NCBI RefSeq assembly: GCF_000621665.1
Contig: NZ_JHXQ01000007.1
Location: 62,001-126,000, forward strand
DNA length: 64,000 nt
Direction of reading: 5' to 3'
DNA from: Allorhizobium undicola ORS 992 = ATCC 700741
GTDB taxonomy: Bacteria; Pseudomonadota; Alphaproteobacteria; Rhizobiales; Rhizobiaceae
Numbering within the stretch: the stretch's first letter is position 1; each line of letters begins with the position of its first letter. Positions 37,203 to 46,008 of the stretch are shown in pieces. Under the pieces are notes generated by a model, which did no database searches, had not been told where the DNA came from, and worked only from the letters and a program-made list of their open reading frames with translations. A program made the position numbers and the translations under genes.

Positions 37203-37697
37203 GGATTTCCTCCCCAATGGCATAGAAAAACGGGACGAAAATCTATGTTTCGCCGTTCTATGCACAAAAAACTGAAGTTTCCTCTTCCTTCAGGTGCTGC
37301 CTCCACAGCACATTTTTGAATTAGTACAGAATGAAAGAAGTGTAAAGGCGAATAATATGATTATTTGTGCTGCACCGCACCAATTCATTTGTGCAGTGTG
37401 CAAGCCTGGCAGGCTGGCGGGGAATGCCAAGGGTTATTGAAAATGACTCTTGGTATTCCCTTTTCGAATACCGCAAGCGACTGACGCGGTTGAGATATTC
37501 GAAATTTTTTCAAGGCGAGGATGCTCTCCAGGCTTTTTTTCCCGCATTGTCGGAGGCAAAACCGACTACACTTTTGCTGGAAATGCTCTAAGCTTTTGTT
37601 CCATGCTGGCGGCCTGTGTTCGGCTTCGGGTGATGTCTGGCTGCTGGTTCATCTTTCTTAACGGTTGTGGCTCCGTCCGCTCCGTCCTGCCGGGTGC
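37203..37697. other. 495-bp divergent regulatory region between ytfQ and the polyamine operon
   Basis: This gap serves both divergent operons. It contains AT-rich stretches (for example 37318-37362) compatible with promoters and a cluster of repeated TTTGTGC/TGTGCA words near 37362-37403 that may be regulator half-sites for the operon's GntR protein. No repeat modules and no convincing small gene were found. Confidence 0.5.
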
Positions 37698-39056
37698 ATG
37701 ATGTTGAACGCTGAAGAGGCGCTGGAATTTTTCGAGAAGAACCCGGATATCGAGGTTCTTGAAGCCTTTGTCATCGATGTGAATGGCGTGCCGCGCGGAA
37801 AATGGATCCCGCGGGAGCGCGCCATCGATGTGCTGACCAAGGGCATGGCCATGCCGCGATCGGTCTATGCGCTGGATGTCTGGGGGCGTGACGTCAACGG
37901 GGCGGGACTTGCCGAAGGCACGGGCGATCCGGATGGGCTGTGTTTTCCCGTTCCCGGCACGCTGTCGCGGGTGACATGGCTTTCGCGGCCAACCGCCCAG
38001 GTCTTGTTGCAGATGCAGGTCAATGGCGAGCCCTTTTATGCCGATCCACGCCGCGTGCTGGCCAATGTGCTGGAGCGTTACAAGGCAGCGGGGCTGACGC
38101 CGGTTGTGGCGACGGAGCTGGAATTCTACCTCATCGACCCGGTGCGCTCCGCGCTTGATCCTGTGCGTCCGCCCAATACCCGCGAGGGCCGCTGGCATAC
38201 CGGACAAACACAGGTTCTCTCGATTTCCGAATTGCAGGATTTCGAGGAGGTGTTTTACGGCATTTCCGCCGCTGCCCGTGCCCAGAATGTGCCGGCGGAT
38301 ACGACGCTACGCGAAAATGGTCCCGGTCAGTATGAAATCAACCTCAACCACGTGCCGGATGCGCTGGCGGCCGCCGATTATGCCGTGTTGCTGAAGCGTA
38401 TCGTCAAAAGCGTTGCCCGTGCCAATGACCTTGATGCCACGTTCATGGCCAAGCCCTATGGCACGCAGGCGGGCAGCGGAATGCATGTGCATTTTTCGGT
38501 GCTGGATCAGGCGGGCCGCAACATCTATGCCGGTGAGGAGGGGCCGTCGGAAAGGCTGATGCATTCCGTGGGCGGGCTTCTGGAAAACATGGGCGAGAGC
38601 ATGGCGGTTTTTGCACCGCACCAGAACAGCTATCGCCGTCTGCGGCCGTCCGAACATGCGCCGACCTATGCGTCCTGGGGGTTTGACAATCGCTCTGCGG
38701 CGGTGCGGGTGATAACCGCATCGAAGCCCGCCACCCGCATCGAACATCGCGTCGCCGGGGCCGATACCAATCCCTATCTGGTGCTGGCCATGATTCTCTC
38801 CGCGGCGCTGGCGGGCATGAAGGAAAAGCTTTCCCCCGGCGGGGCGATCACAGGCGACGATCATGCCGTCAATCACGAGCCCTTGCCGACCAACTGGGAT
38901 TATGCGCTGCAACGGTTTTCTCGCTCCAGCTTTGCCTATGCGGCTTTGGGGCCGAAATATCGCGGACTTTATACAGCCTGCAAGCAGCAGGAGCTTTCCG
39001 AATTTTCCCTGCGCGTCACCGATGTCGAGTATGACGCCTATATCCGGACGGTGTGA
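37698..39056 (+). CDS. puuA: Glutamine synthetase-family ligase, probable gamma-glutamylputrescine synthetase
   Basis: 452 residues, a type of glutamine synthetase fold. Metal and ATP site motifs: VVATELEFYLID, ENGPGQYEINL, AGSGMHVHFSVLD and HQNSYRRLRPSEHAPTYASWGFDNRSAAVRV. There is no adenylylation-site region typical of GlnA-I. It would join glutamate to putrescine or another amine. The next two genes encode a matching oxidase and aldehyde dehydrogenase, which supports the Puu assignment. Adjacent ATGs at 37698 and 37701; ribosome-binding site weak. Confidence 0.85.
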   Translation: MMLNAEEALEFFEKNPDIEVLEAFVIDVNGVPRGKWIPRERAIDVLTKGMAMPRSVYALDVWGRDVNGAGLAEGTGDPDGLCFPVPGTLSRVTWLSRPTAQVLLQMQVNGEPFYADPRRVLANVLERYKAAGLTPVVATELEFYLIDPVRSALDPVRPPNTREGRWHTGQTQVLSISELQDFEEVFYGISAAARAQNVPADTTLRENGPGQYEINLNHVPDALAAADYAVLLKRIVKSVARANDLDATFMAKPYGTQAGSGMHVHFSVLDQAGRNIYAGEEGPSERLMHSVGGLLENMGESMAVFAPHQNSYRRLRPSEHAPTYASWGFDNRSAAVRVITASKPATRIEHRVAGADTNPYLVLAMILSAALAGMKEKLSPGGAITGDDHAVNHEPLPTNWDYALQRFSRSSFAYAALGPKYRGLYTACKQQELSEFSLRVTDVEYDAYIRTV

Positions 39057-39057
39057 C

Positions 39058-40353
39058 ATGATGCAACGCCCTGGCAATCCAGGCCATATCGATAGCTGGT
39101 ATGCTTTTTCGGCCAATGACAGGCATGAGCGGCCTGCCTTGCAGGGCGAAATCGAGGCGGATGTCTGCGTGATCGGCGCGGGGTTCACCGGTATTTCGGC
39201 GGCACTGCAACTGGCCGAAAACGGCTATAAGGTGGTGGTGCTGGAGGCTGCGCGCATCGGTTTCGGTGCGTCAGGCCGCAATGGCGGGCAAATCGTCAAC
39301 GGTTACAGCCGCGACCTTGAAACCATTGCCCGCCGTTACGGCGAGGACAAGGCCGTCAGCCTTGGAAAAATGTCGCTGGAAGGCGGCGAGATCATTCGCG
39401 AACGGGTGGCGCGCTACGATATAAGGTGCGATCTCGTTGATGGCGGTTTCTTCGCTGCCTTTACCGACAAGCAGATCCGCGAGATGGACGCGGTGCGGGT
39501 GAACTGGGAAAGACATGGCCATTCCGGCCTCGAAATGGTCTCCCGTGCCGAGGTTGGCCACTATGTCCAAAGCGGCCGCTATGTCGGCGGCATGATCGAC
39601 AGGCTTGGCGGGCATATCCATCCGCTCAATCTGGTGCTTGGCGAGGCGAAGGCCGTGGAAAGGCTGGGCGGGCGGATTTTTGAAAAAAGCCGCGTGACAG
39701 GTGTCGAGCCGGGCGCCGCGCCCGTGGTCAGGACCGCGCAAGGACGGGTGAAGGCCCGCTTCGTGCTGGTCTGCGGCAATGCCTATCTGGGCGATCTGCT
39801 TCCCGAGATCACCGAAAAAATGATGCCGGTTTCCTCGCAGGTCATGGCAACCGAGCCGCTCGACCAAAGCCTGATCGAGAGCCTTTTGCCCGCCAATTAC
39901 TGCGTGGAGGACGCCAATTACGTGCTGGATTATTACCGCCGCACCGCCGACAACCGCCTGCTCTATGGCGGCGGCATCGGCTATGGTGGACAGGATCCGG
40001 CCGATCTTACCGGCGTCATCCGGCCCAACATGCTGAAAACCTTTCCGCAATTGCGGGGCGTGAAGATCGATTTTGCCTGGAGCGGCAATTTCGCACTCAC
40101 CCTGACGCGCATTCCGCATATGGGCAAGCTTTCCGACACTCTATTTTTCTCCCACGGCGACAGTGGACATGGCGTTACCACGACCCATCTTCTGGGGAAG
40201 ATATTGGGCGAGGCGGTGAGCGGTCAGATGGGACGGTTCGATGTCTGGTCGTCATTGAAGGCCTATCCCTTTCCCGGTGGCAAGACTTTCCGGGTGCCGC
40301 TGACGGTGCTGGGGGCGTGGTGGTATGGCCTGCGTGACCGGTTGGGGGTTTAA
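39058..40353 (+). CDS. puuB: FAD-dependent oxidoreductase, probable gamma-glutamylputrescine oxidase
   Basis: 431 residues of the DAO family. FAD motif VCVIGAGFTGISAALQLAENGYKVVVLEA (about 37-66), GRNGGQIVNGYS, and the late DSGHGVTTTHLLGKILGEA flavin-contact block (about 374-392). It would oxidise the gamma-glutamyl-amine to an aldehyde. It starts one base after the synthetase stop. Homologues act on various amines, so the exact substrate is inferred from context. Confidence 0.85.
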   Translation: MMQRPGNPGHIDSWYAFSANDRHERPALQGEIEADVCVIGAGFTGISAALQLAENGYKVVVLEAARIGFGASGRNGGQIVNGYSRDLETIARRYGEDKAVSLGKMSLEGGEIIRERVARYDIRCDLVDGGFFAAFTDKQIREMDAVRVNWERHGHSGLEMVSRAEVGHYVQSGRYVGGMIDRLGGHIHPLNLVLGEAKAVERLGGRIFEKSRVTGVEPGAAPVVRTAQGRVKARFVLVCGNAYLGDLLPEITEKMMPVSSQVMATEPLDQSLIESLLPANYCVEDANYVLDYYRRTADNRLLYGGGIGYGGQDPADLTGVIRPNMLKTFPQLRGVKIDFAWSGNFALTLTRIPHMGKLSDTLFFSHGDSGHGVTTTHLLGKILGEAVSGQMGRFDVWSSLKAYPFPGGKTFRVPLTVLGAWWYGLRDRLGV

Positions 40354-40425
40354 GACGTCTGCCGCGCCTGCCGCCATTTCGTCCGGCTCGGCCAATGCAA
40401 TTTTGAACAGTAAGGTAGTTATGAC

Positions 40426-41862
40426 ATGAGCATTTATCCCGATACCGATCTGCTTGTTGGCGGTCAGTGGCGTTCCGGCGGCGCTGGTGTTCTGGATGTG
40501 GTGAACCCGGCCACGGAAGAGGTCATTGGCAAGCTTGCCAAGGCTGGCCGTCAGGATCTGGATGATGCGCTGCAAGCCGTCGCCGCAGGCTTTGATGCAT
40601 GGCGCAGGACGAGCGCTTACGAACGCGCCGCGCTTATGCGCAAGGCCGCCGATCTTCTGGCCGCGCGCGTGGAGGAGATCGCGCCCGTGCTGACGATGGA
40701 GCAGGGCAAGCCGTTGCAGCAGGCGCGCAACGAGGTCAATTCCGCCGTGGAGGTGATCCGCTGGTTTGCCGAGGAGGCAATGCGCGCCTATGGACGCATC
40801 ATTCCGGCCCGTGCGCCTGATGTTGTGCAAAATGTCATCAAGGAGCCGGTCGGTCCCGTCGCTGCCTTCACGCCCTGGAATTTCCCTATCAATCAGGCGG
40901 TGCTGAAAATTTCCGCCGCGCTTGCGGCAGGCTGCTCGATCATCGTCAAGGGGCCTGAGGAAACGCCCGCCAGTTGCGCGGCATTGGTGAAGGCCTTTGC
41001 GGATGCCGGTTTGCCGGACGGTAGCATCAACCTGCTATACGGCGTGCCGTCGGAAATCTCCTCCTATCTGATCGCCAGCCCGATCATCCGCAAGGTTTCC
41101 TTCACCGGCTCAACGGCGGTGGGCAAGCTTCTGGCCGAACAGGCCGGGAAATACATGAAGCGCATAACACTGGAACTGGGCGGCCACGCGCCTGTTCTGG
41201 TCTTCGACGATGCGGATGTAGAAGGTGCCGCCAAGGTGATGGCGCGGCTCAAATTCTATAATTCCGGCCAGATCTGCATCGCGCCCACCCGCTTCATGGT
41301 GCAGGAAAAGGCCTATGACAATTTCGTTGCCGATTTTGAAAATCAGGTCAGCAAGCTGAAGCTCGGCAATGGGCTCGAAGCGGATGTCACCATGGGCCCG
41401 CTTGCCAATGACCGCCGCCTGTCTGCCATGGCGGAACTGACGGAAGACGCGGTCAAGCATGGCGGAAAGCTTTTGACCGGCGGTGAGCGCGTCGGCAATC
41501 GCGGCAATTTCTTTGCGCCCACCATTTTGCTGGAAACGGATCCTGCGGCAAAAATCCAGAATGACGAGCCTTTCGGTCCGGTGGCGCTGGTCAGCCGCTT
41601 CAGGACGGCGGAAGAGGCGATTTCCGAAGCGAACCGGCTGCCTTTCGGGCTGGCGGCTTATGCCTTTACCCGTTCGGCGAAAACCATGAACGACCTGTCC
41701 GATCATGTCGAAACTGGAATGCTGAGCATAAACCATGCCGGTCTTGCCCTGCCGGAAACACCTTTCGGCGGCGTGAAGGATTCCGGTTACGGCATGGAGG
41801 GTGGCGCCGAAGGCATCGAGGCCTATCTACAGCCGAAATTCGTCACCAGAAAGCTGTTTTAG
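40426..41862 (+). CDS. Aldehyde dehydrogenase (succinate-semialdehyde / gamma-glutamyl-aminobutyraldehyde type)
   Basis: 478 residues. Glu250 in LELGGHAP and catalytic Cys284 in NSGQICIAP are in place; AFTPWNFPINQAVLK and SFTGSTAVGKLL belong to the NAD(P) site; the C-terminal PFGGVKDSGYGMEGG is conserved. Closest in pattern to GabD-like and alpha-ketoglutarate semialdehyde dehydrogenases. As third gene of the polyamine set (72 bases after the oxidase) it likely oxidises the aldehyde produced upstream. Confidence 0.85.
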   Translation: MSIYPDTDLLVGGQWRSGGAGVLDVVNPATEEVIGKLAKAGRQDLDDALQAVAAGFDAWRRTSAYERAALMRKAADLLAARVEEIAPVLTMEQGKPLQQARNEVNSAVEVIRWFAEEAMRAYGRIIPARAPDVVQNVIKEPVGPVAAFTPWNFPINQAVLKISAALAAGCSIIVKGPEETPASCAALVKAFADAGLPDGSINLLYGVPSEISSYLIASPIIRKVSFTGSTAVGKLLAEQAGKYMKRITLELGGHAPVLVFDDADVEGAAKVMARLKFYNSGQICIAPTRFMVQEKAYDNFVADFENQVSKLKLGNGLEADVTMGPLANDRRLSAMAELTEDAVKHGGKLLTGGERVGNRGNFFAPTILLETDPAAKIQNDEPFGPVALVSRFRTAEEAISEANRLPFGLAAYAFTRSAKTMNDLSDHVETGMLSINHAGLALPETPFGGVKDSGYGMEGGAEGIEAYLQPKFVTRKLF

Positions 41863-41920
41863 AGCATAATCCGACCGGAGCGAAACGAGGATCGATAAGA
41901 TTATGCTTCAAAAATAAGAT
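41860..41920. repeat. Palindromic repeat module A at the end of the polyamine operon
   Basis: AGAGCATAATCCGACC...AGATTATGCTTC repeats the module at 17577-17634 with few changes. It overlaps the stop codon of the aldehyde dehydrogenase gene and ends about nine bases from the stop of the convergent sensor kinase gene, where it may terminate both transcripts. Confidence 0.8.
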
Positions 41921-41928
41921 GGTGCCTT

Positions 41929-43296
41929 TCAGGCCGGGCTGGCGGGGTTTTCCGAAAAATGCAGCCGGGCGGTAAAGAGCGTCTGGCCGGATGGCTCTCT
42001 TTCTGCGGCCAGATCCAGCCTGCCCCCCATCTGTGAGATGAGGCGCTCGACGATGGCAAGGCCCAGTCCCGAGCCCGGCGCCGTGGACCTGCCGCGCCGG
42101 AAGCGCTGGCGAAGGGCGTTTACATCGCCGTCGATCGGATCAGCACTGATATTGCTGACGGTAACGGTGCCGTCCGCGCAAAGCATGGCTTTGACCGTGG
42201 TGCCGGGTTCTGCGTATCGGGCCGCATTTTCCATCAGGTTCTGGAGCGCAATGGCGAAGGCATCGGCATCGATGCGTCGCGCAATCGGCCCGCTTTCGGC
42301 ATTATCCTTGCGAACCTCGATGAGCAGCTGCGGATAGGCGCGGCAAATATCGCTCAGCACCAGATCGAACAGCGGCTCGATGGCCACTGGCTGTTCGCCA
42401 ATGCCGATGCCAGCCTCGGCGCGGGCCAGTTGCAGCAGCTTTTCCAGCATGGTGGAGAGCCGTCTCAGGCCTTTCAGAACCTGTTCGGCGCGCGGGCGGG
42501 CGGCGTGGCCCTCCAGTTCTTTGACCAGAAGCTCGGTTTGTGCCAGGGCGCCGGCAATGGGGGTGCGCAACTCATGGGCGCTGTTGGCGGCAATGTCGCG
42601 CTCTGCCTGAAGGGCATTGTCCAGCCGCGCCATCAGTTTGTTGATGGAGGCTGGAATATCGGCCAGTTCCTTTGGGAGATCGCTGGCTAAAATCGGCGCC
42701 AGATTACCGCCATCGCGGGATGACACGGCGTGGAGCAGGCGCTCCACCGGCGCAATGGCCTGCCGGGTGATGAGCCAGACGAACAGCATGGCCAGCGGCA
42801 GAAGAATCATGACAGGCAGGATGAGCGAAAATGCCCCTTCGCGGGTGGCCTCGTTGCGATGGTCGAGGGAATCTGCGACCTGAACAAACAGGCTGCCGCT
42901 GACTGTTTCCATCGTATAGACACGGTGATTGGCATCGCTCCAGAAACCAGGTTTCAGCGGGGCATCGTAAGGGGTGGCAGGCGTTTGCGAGGAATGCAGC
43001 AGCACCCGGCCATTCGCATCCCGGAGTTGATAGGTCAGATATTCCTCGTCCACTTCGCTTTTCGGGTCGAAGACGCGATATGGCCCGGTCTGATTGTCCC
43101 GGCTATAGAGATCCTCCACCAGAAGCGGCATCAACCTCTCGGTGGTTTCCTGAAGCCCGCTGTCGAAGACTTCATCGAATTCATCGCGCATGGTGCGAAT
43201 GCCAAGCATCACCGCCGCCACCCAGAACAGGCACAGCATGACGGAGATGGACAGGATCATACGGCGCGAAAGGCTATAGGTTTTTCCTTCAGGCAT
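41929..43296 (-). CDS. Two-component sensor histidine kinase
   Basis: 455 residues. Two membrane segments (about 13-33 and 155-176) enclose a 120-residue periplasmic sensor; a HAMP-like segment follows (RQAIAPVERLLHAV). Kinase core: phospho-acceptor His241 in ANSAHELRTPIAGAL, N box QNLMENAARYAEPG, G box GSGLGLAIVERL. QseC/TctE-like overall. The start overlaps the end of the response-regulator gene. The partner target is probably the divergent PepSY-cytochrome pair. Confidence 0.9.
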   Translation of the reverse strand: MPEGKTYSLSRRMILSISVMLCLFWVAAVMLGIRTMRDEFDEVFDSGLQETTERLMPLLVEDLYSRDNQTGPYRVFDPKSEVDEEYLTYQLRDANGRVLLHSSQTPATPYDAPLKPGFWSDANHRVYTMETVSGSLFVQVADSLDHRNEATREGAFSLILPVMILLPLAMLFVWLITRQAIAPVERLLHAVSSRDGGNLAPILASDLPKELADIPASINKLMARLDNALQAERDIAANSAHELRTPIAGALAQTELLVKELEGHAARPRAEQVLKGLRRLSTMLEKLLQLARAEAGIGIGEQPVAIEPLFDLVLSDICRAYPQLLIEVRKDNAESGPIARRIDADAFAIALQNLMENAARYAEPGTTVKAMLCADGTVTVSNISADPIDGDVNALRQRFRRGRSTAPGSGLGLAIVERLISQMGGRLDLAAEREPSGQTLFTARLHFSENPASPA

Positions 43297-43954
43297 CGGC
43301 GGCAATCCTGTATCCGAGACCGCGAACGGTCTCGATGATTTCCCTGCCGAGTTTGCGCCGAAGCCGGCTGACATAGACTTCAACCGTATTGCTTTCGATT
43401 TCGGCGCCGAATTCATACAGGGCGTCTTCCAGCTGTGCCTTGGAAACGATGGACTGGCGGCGGGCAATGAGCCGTTCCAGAATGGCCCATTCGCGGGCAG
43501 AAAGCGTTATGTCCTGTCCGTTTCCATCGATGACGCGGCGCTCCGATGGCAGGACCCTGAGGCCCCCGAGCAGGATTTCCGGCAGTTGATGGGCATTGTA
43601 ACGTCGCGAGACCGCATGGAGGCGCGCCTGCAATTCATCGAGATCGACGGGTTTGACGAGATAATCGTCTGCCCCGGCGTTCAGTCCGGCGATCCGTTCC
43701 GATACCTGGTCGTGGGCCGTGAGGATGATGACCGGCGTGACATCCCGGCCGTTGCGCAGGGATTTCAGCACATCGAGCCCGTGTCCGTCCGGCAGGCGCA
43801 GGTCGAGCAGAATGAGATTGAAGGCCACCGCCTGCAAGTGCGCTTCGGCTTCTTCCAGGCTTTGCGCCCAATCGACGGCGTGTCCCTGCCGGGCAAGGTG
43901 TGTTCTGACGGCATCCCCCAGCAATTCATCATCTTCCACCAGCAATATGCGCAA
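43289..43954 (-). CDS. OmpR-family response regulator
   Basis: 221 residues with a TTG start at 43954, chosen because GGGAG is seven bases upstream and the protein then begins with the standard RILLVEDDELLG. Receiver domain: phospho-acceptor Asp51 in LILLDLRLPDGHG, Lys101 in DDYLVKPVDLDEL. C-terminal winged helix of OmpR/PhoB type (LSAREWAILERLIARR, NTVEVYVSRLRRKLG). It overlaps the kinase gene by eight bases and is divergent from the PepSY gene. Confidence 0.9.
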   Translation of the reverse strand: MRILLVEDDELLGDAVRTHLARQGHAVDWAQSLEEAEAHLQAVAFNLILLDLRLPDGHGLDVLKSLRNGRDVTPVIILTAHDQVSERIAGLNAGADDYLVKPVDLDELQARLHAVSRRYNAHQLPEILLGGLRVLPSERRVIDGNGQDITLSAREWAILERLIARRQSIVSKAQLEDALYEFGAEIESNTVEVYVSRLRRKLGREIIETVRGLGYRIAADA

Positions 43955-44128
43955 TGTGCATCTCCCTCGGATCCCGATCTGTCGAGCAGGACTTGTCCTT
44001 GCTTGCATAAGCTTACACCGGGCTGAATGTGCAGGGCGAATGGAATTGCGAAAAGATTTCAGCGCTTTCAGCTGAATGTCAGTTTCGGGGCGCAACTATC
44101 GGTCATCAACAACCGAAAGGAAAAGCCC

Positions 44129-44395
44129 ATGCGTTTCATTCTTGCCACCACCTGTGCATTGACCCTCCTGAGCGGCGCGGCATTCGCCGCCGAAAAATGC
44201 TCGGTTCCAACCGCGCAATGGCAGCCCCGCGAAGCCTTGAAAACCAAGCTGGAAGGAGAAGGCTGGAAGGTTCGCACCGTCAAGACGGAAGATGGCTGCT
44301 ACGAAGTCTATGCCTTCGACGCCAAGGGCAAAAAGGTGGAAGCCTATTTCAATCCGCAGACCTTCGCCTCCGTGGACGTCAAGAGCGGGGATTGA
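44129..44395 (+). CDS. Small periplasmic PepSY-like protein
   Basis: 88 residues: signal peptide (ILATTCALTLLSGAAFAA), then a 65-residue domain with EALKTKLEGEGWKVRTVKTEDGCYEVYAFDAKGKKVEAYFNPQT, the pattern of PepSY/DUF2874-type domains, and two cysteines (KCSVP, DGCYE) that could form a disulfide. GAAAGGAAAA precedes the start. Three bases separate it from the cytochrome b561 gene; such pairs are often next to OmpR-type two-component systems. Function unknown; an electron-transfer accessory or sensor of envelope state is possible. Confidence 0.82.
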   Translation: MRFILATTCALTLLSGAAFAAEKCSVPTAQWQPREALKTKLEGEGWKVRTVKTEDGCYEVYAFDAKGKKVEAYFNPQTFASVDVKSGD

Positions 44396-44398
44396 TCC

Positions 44399-44938
44399 AT
44401 GGAAGCGCGCGTCAAGGTCTGGGACCCGTTCGTCCGGCTGTTTCACTGGGGGCTGGTTGCCGCCATTATAATTGCCTGGTTCAGCGCCGATGGCGTGCGC
44501 AACCTGCATGAATTTGCCGGTTACATGGCGGCGGGGCTGATTGTTCTCCGGCTGGCGCTTGGCCTCATGGGCAGCCGTTATGCCCGCTTCCGGCAGTTCA
44601 TCCGTTCGCCGCGGCATGTTCTGGCCTATGTGCGGGATGTGCTGCGGCATCGCGAGCGGCGCTATCTGGGCCATAATCCGCTTGGCGCGCTCATGGTCGT
44701 CTTTCTGCTGGCCATAGTCTCCTGCATCGCTCTGACCGGCTATTTACAGACAACGGATGCGTTCTGGGGCGTGGAATGGGTAGAGGAATTGCATGAGGGG
44801 CTGGTGAATGTCCTGCTCCTTTCCGTCCTGGTACATGTGGGCGGGGTGGTTCATGCCAGCTTGCGCCATCGCGAAAATCTGGTGGCCGCCATGGTCGTGG
44901 GATCGAAGCGCAAGCCTGACAATTCCGACATTGATTGA
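44399..44938 (+). CDS. Cytochrome b561 / di-haem membrane protein
   Basis: 179 residues, four predicted membrane helices, the cytochrome b561 (Ni/Fe-hydrogenase b-subunit-like) fold. Candidate haem histidines: RLFHWGL, LHEFAGYM, EELHEGLV and VLVHVGGVVHASL. The opening KVWDPFVRLFHW is highly typical. It probably passes electrons between quinol and a periplasmic partner. A strong terminator follows at 44946. Confidence 0.9.
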   Translation: MEARVKVWDPFVRLFHWGLVAAIIIAWFSADGVRNLHEFAGYMAAGLIVLRLALGLMGSRYARFRQFIRSPRHVLAYVRDVLRHRERRYLGHNPLGALMVVFLLAIVSCIALTGYLQTTDAFWGVEWVEELHEGLVNVLLLSVLVHVGGVVHASLRHRENLVAAMVVGSKRKPDNSDID

Positions 44939-44945
44939 GGCCATG

Positions 44946-44975
44946 CGCGTCGCTCTTTCGAGCGGCGCGTTTTTT
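44946..44975 (+). terminator. Rho-independent terminator after cytochrome b561
   Basis: CGCGTCGCTC (44946-44955) and GAGCGGCGCG (44960-44969) form a 10-bp stem with one G-U pair and a TTTC loop, followed by six T residues. It lies eight bases past the cytochrome stop. Confidence 0.9.
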
Positions 44976-45106
44976 GCTGTTGGGTTCACTTTCAGGTTCC
45001 TGTCAGGAAAGTCAGGCAAGAGGTCTTCATCCGCAAGGGTAATGACGCATCTGAAAACCGGCATCCGGATTGCCTTCCGATGCCGCTCACTCTCCGGGCA
45101 GCAGAC

Positions 45107-45715
45107 ATGTCGCTTACCACGCCTCAAAATCCCTACATGCCGCTGGTCCGCACGCGGGCCTGGTTTGCGCGGTTGGCGGCAGGCCTGCTTCTGTGTCTCG
45201 TGGTATCGGCCGGTTATCTCGGCTATCTCAGGCTTACGGGAAATTTCAATACCGTGATCGAGGGGGAGGTCTACCGGTCTGCCCAGCCCACGCCCGCCAT
45301 GCTGAAGTCCTATATGGCGCGCTACCACATACGCTCCGTCATCAACCTGCGGGGCGCCAATCCCGGCAGGCCCTGGTATGATGCGGAGGTGTCCGCCGCC
45401 TCCGAGCTTGGTCTGGCACATGTGGATTTCCGCATCAGCGCCCGCAAGGAGCTGTCCAAAGATCAGGTCATGCGACTGATCGAGATCATGAAGACGGCCC
45501 CCAAGCCGATGCTTATCCACTGTCAGGCGGGGGCAGACCGCTCCGGCCTGGCATCTGCGCTCTATGTCGCAGCCGTGGCCGGTCAGGGCGAGGCGGCCGC
45601 CGAAAGGCAGCTTTCGCTCTTGTTCGGACATTTACCTCTTCCTTTCATCGCCGAGGCCGCCATGGACCGCACATTCGAGGCGATGGAACCGGTACTGGAC
45701 TTTATTCGAAGCTGA
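45107..45715 (+). CDS. Membrane-anchored dual-specificity / tyrosine phosphatase
   Basis: 202 residues from the ATG at 45107; in-frame ATGs at 45080 and 45137 are alternatives and none has a strong site. One N-terminal membrane segment (LAAGLLLCLVVSAGYLGYL) is followed by a phosphatase domain: GEVYRSAQPTPAML, IRSVINLRGANPGRPWYDAE, and the P-loop HCQAGADRSGLAS (Cys-X5-Arg) at about residue 137-149. The catalytic domain would face the periplasm. Related genes often lie beside polysaccharide loci, as here before ugd, but the substrate is unknown. Confidence 0.85.
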   Translation: MSLTTPQNPYMPLVRTRAWFARLAAGLLLCLVVSAGYLGYLRLTGNFNTVIEGEVYRSAQPTPAMLKSYMARYHIRSVINLRGANPGRPWYDAEVSAASELGLAHVDFRISARKELSKDQVMRLIEIMKTAPKPMLIHCQAGADRSGLASALYVAAVAGQGEAAAERQLSLLFGHLPLPFIAEAAMDRTFEAMEPVLDFIRS

Positions 45716-46008
45716 CCCCAGAGCCTTGCAAAGGCAGAATTTCGGGAATCGCGTCATGGCAACATTCGCGATTACTACCGTTTTTTGCGCTGCAAAATTG
45801 CCTTGGCCGATTTTCCTTTCCGGCCCCTGGGTAGAGAAATTCTCATTTAATTTCATAAATACAATTAGATAGGCCTAAACCTTTCTATTATGGGAAACAT
45901 GTTGTGCCGCAGCATTCTCCGTGTTAGGTTCCTTAACTACTATTTAAGAGCGACCGCATGATGCGGCTGTGATCGTAAATCGATGTGTGAAGTGAAGGCG
46001 GAGCCCTA

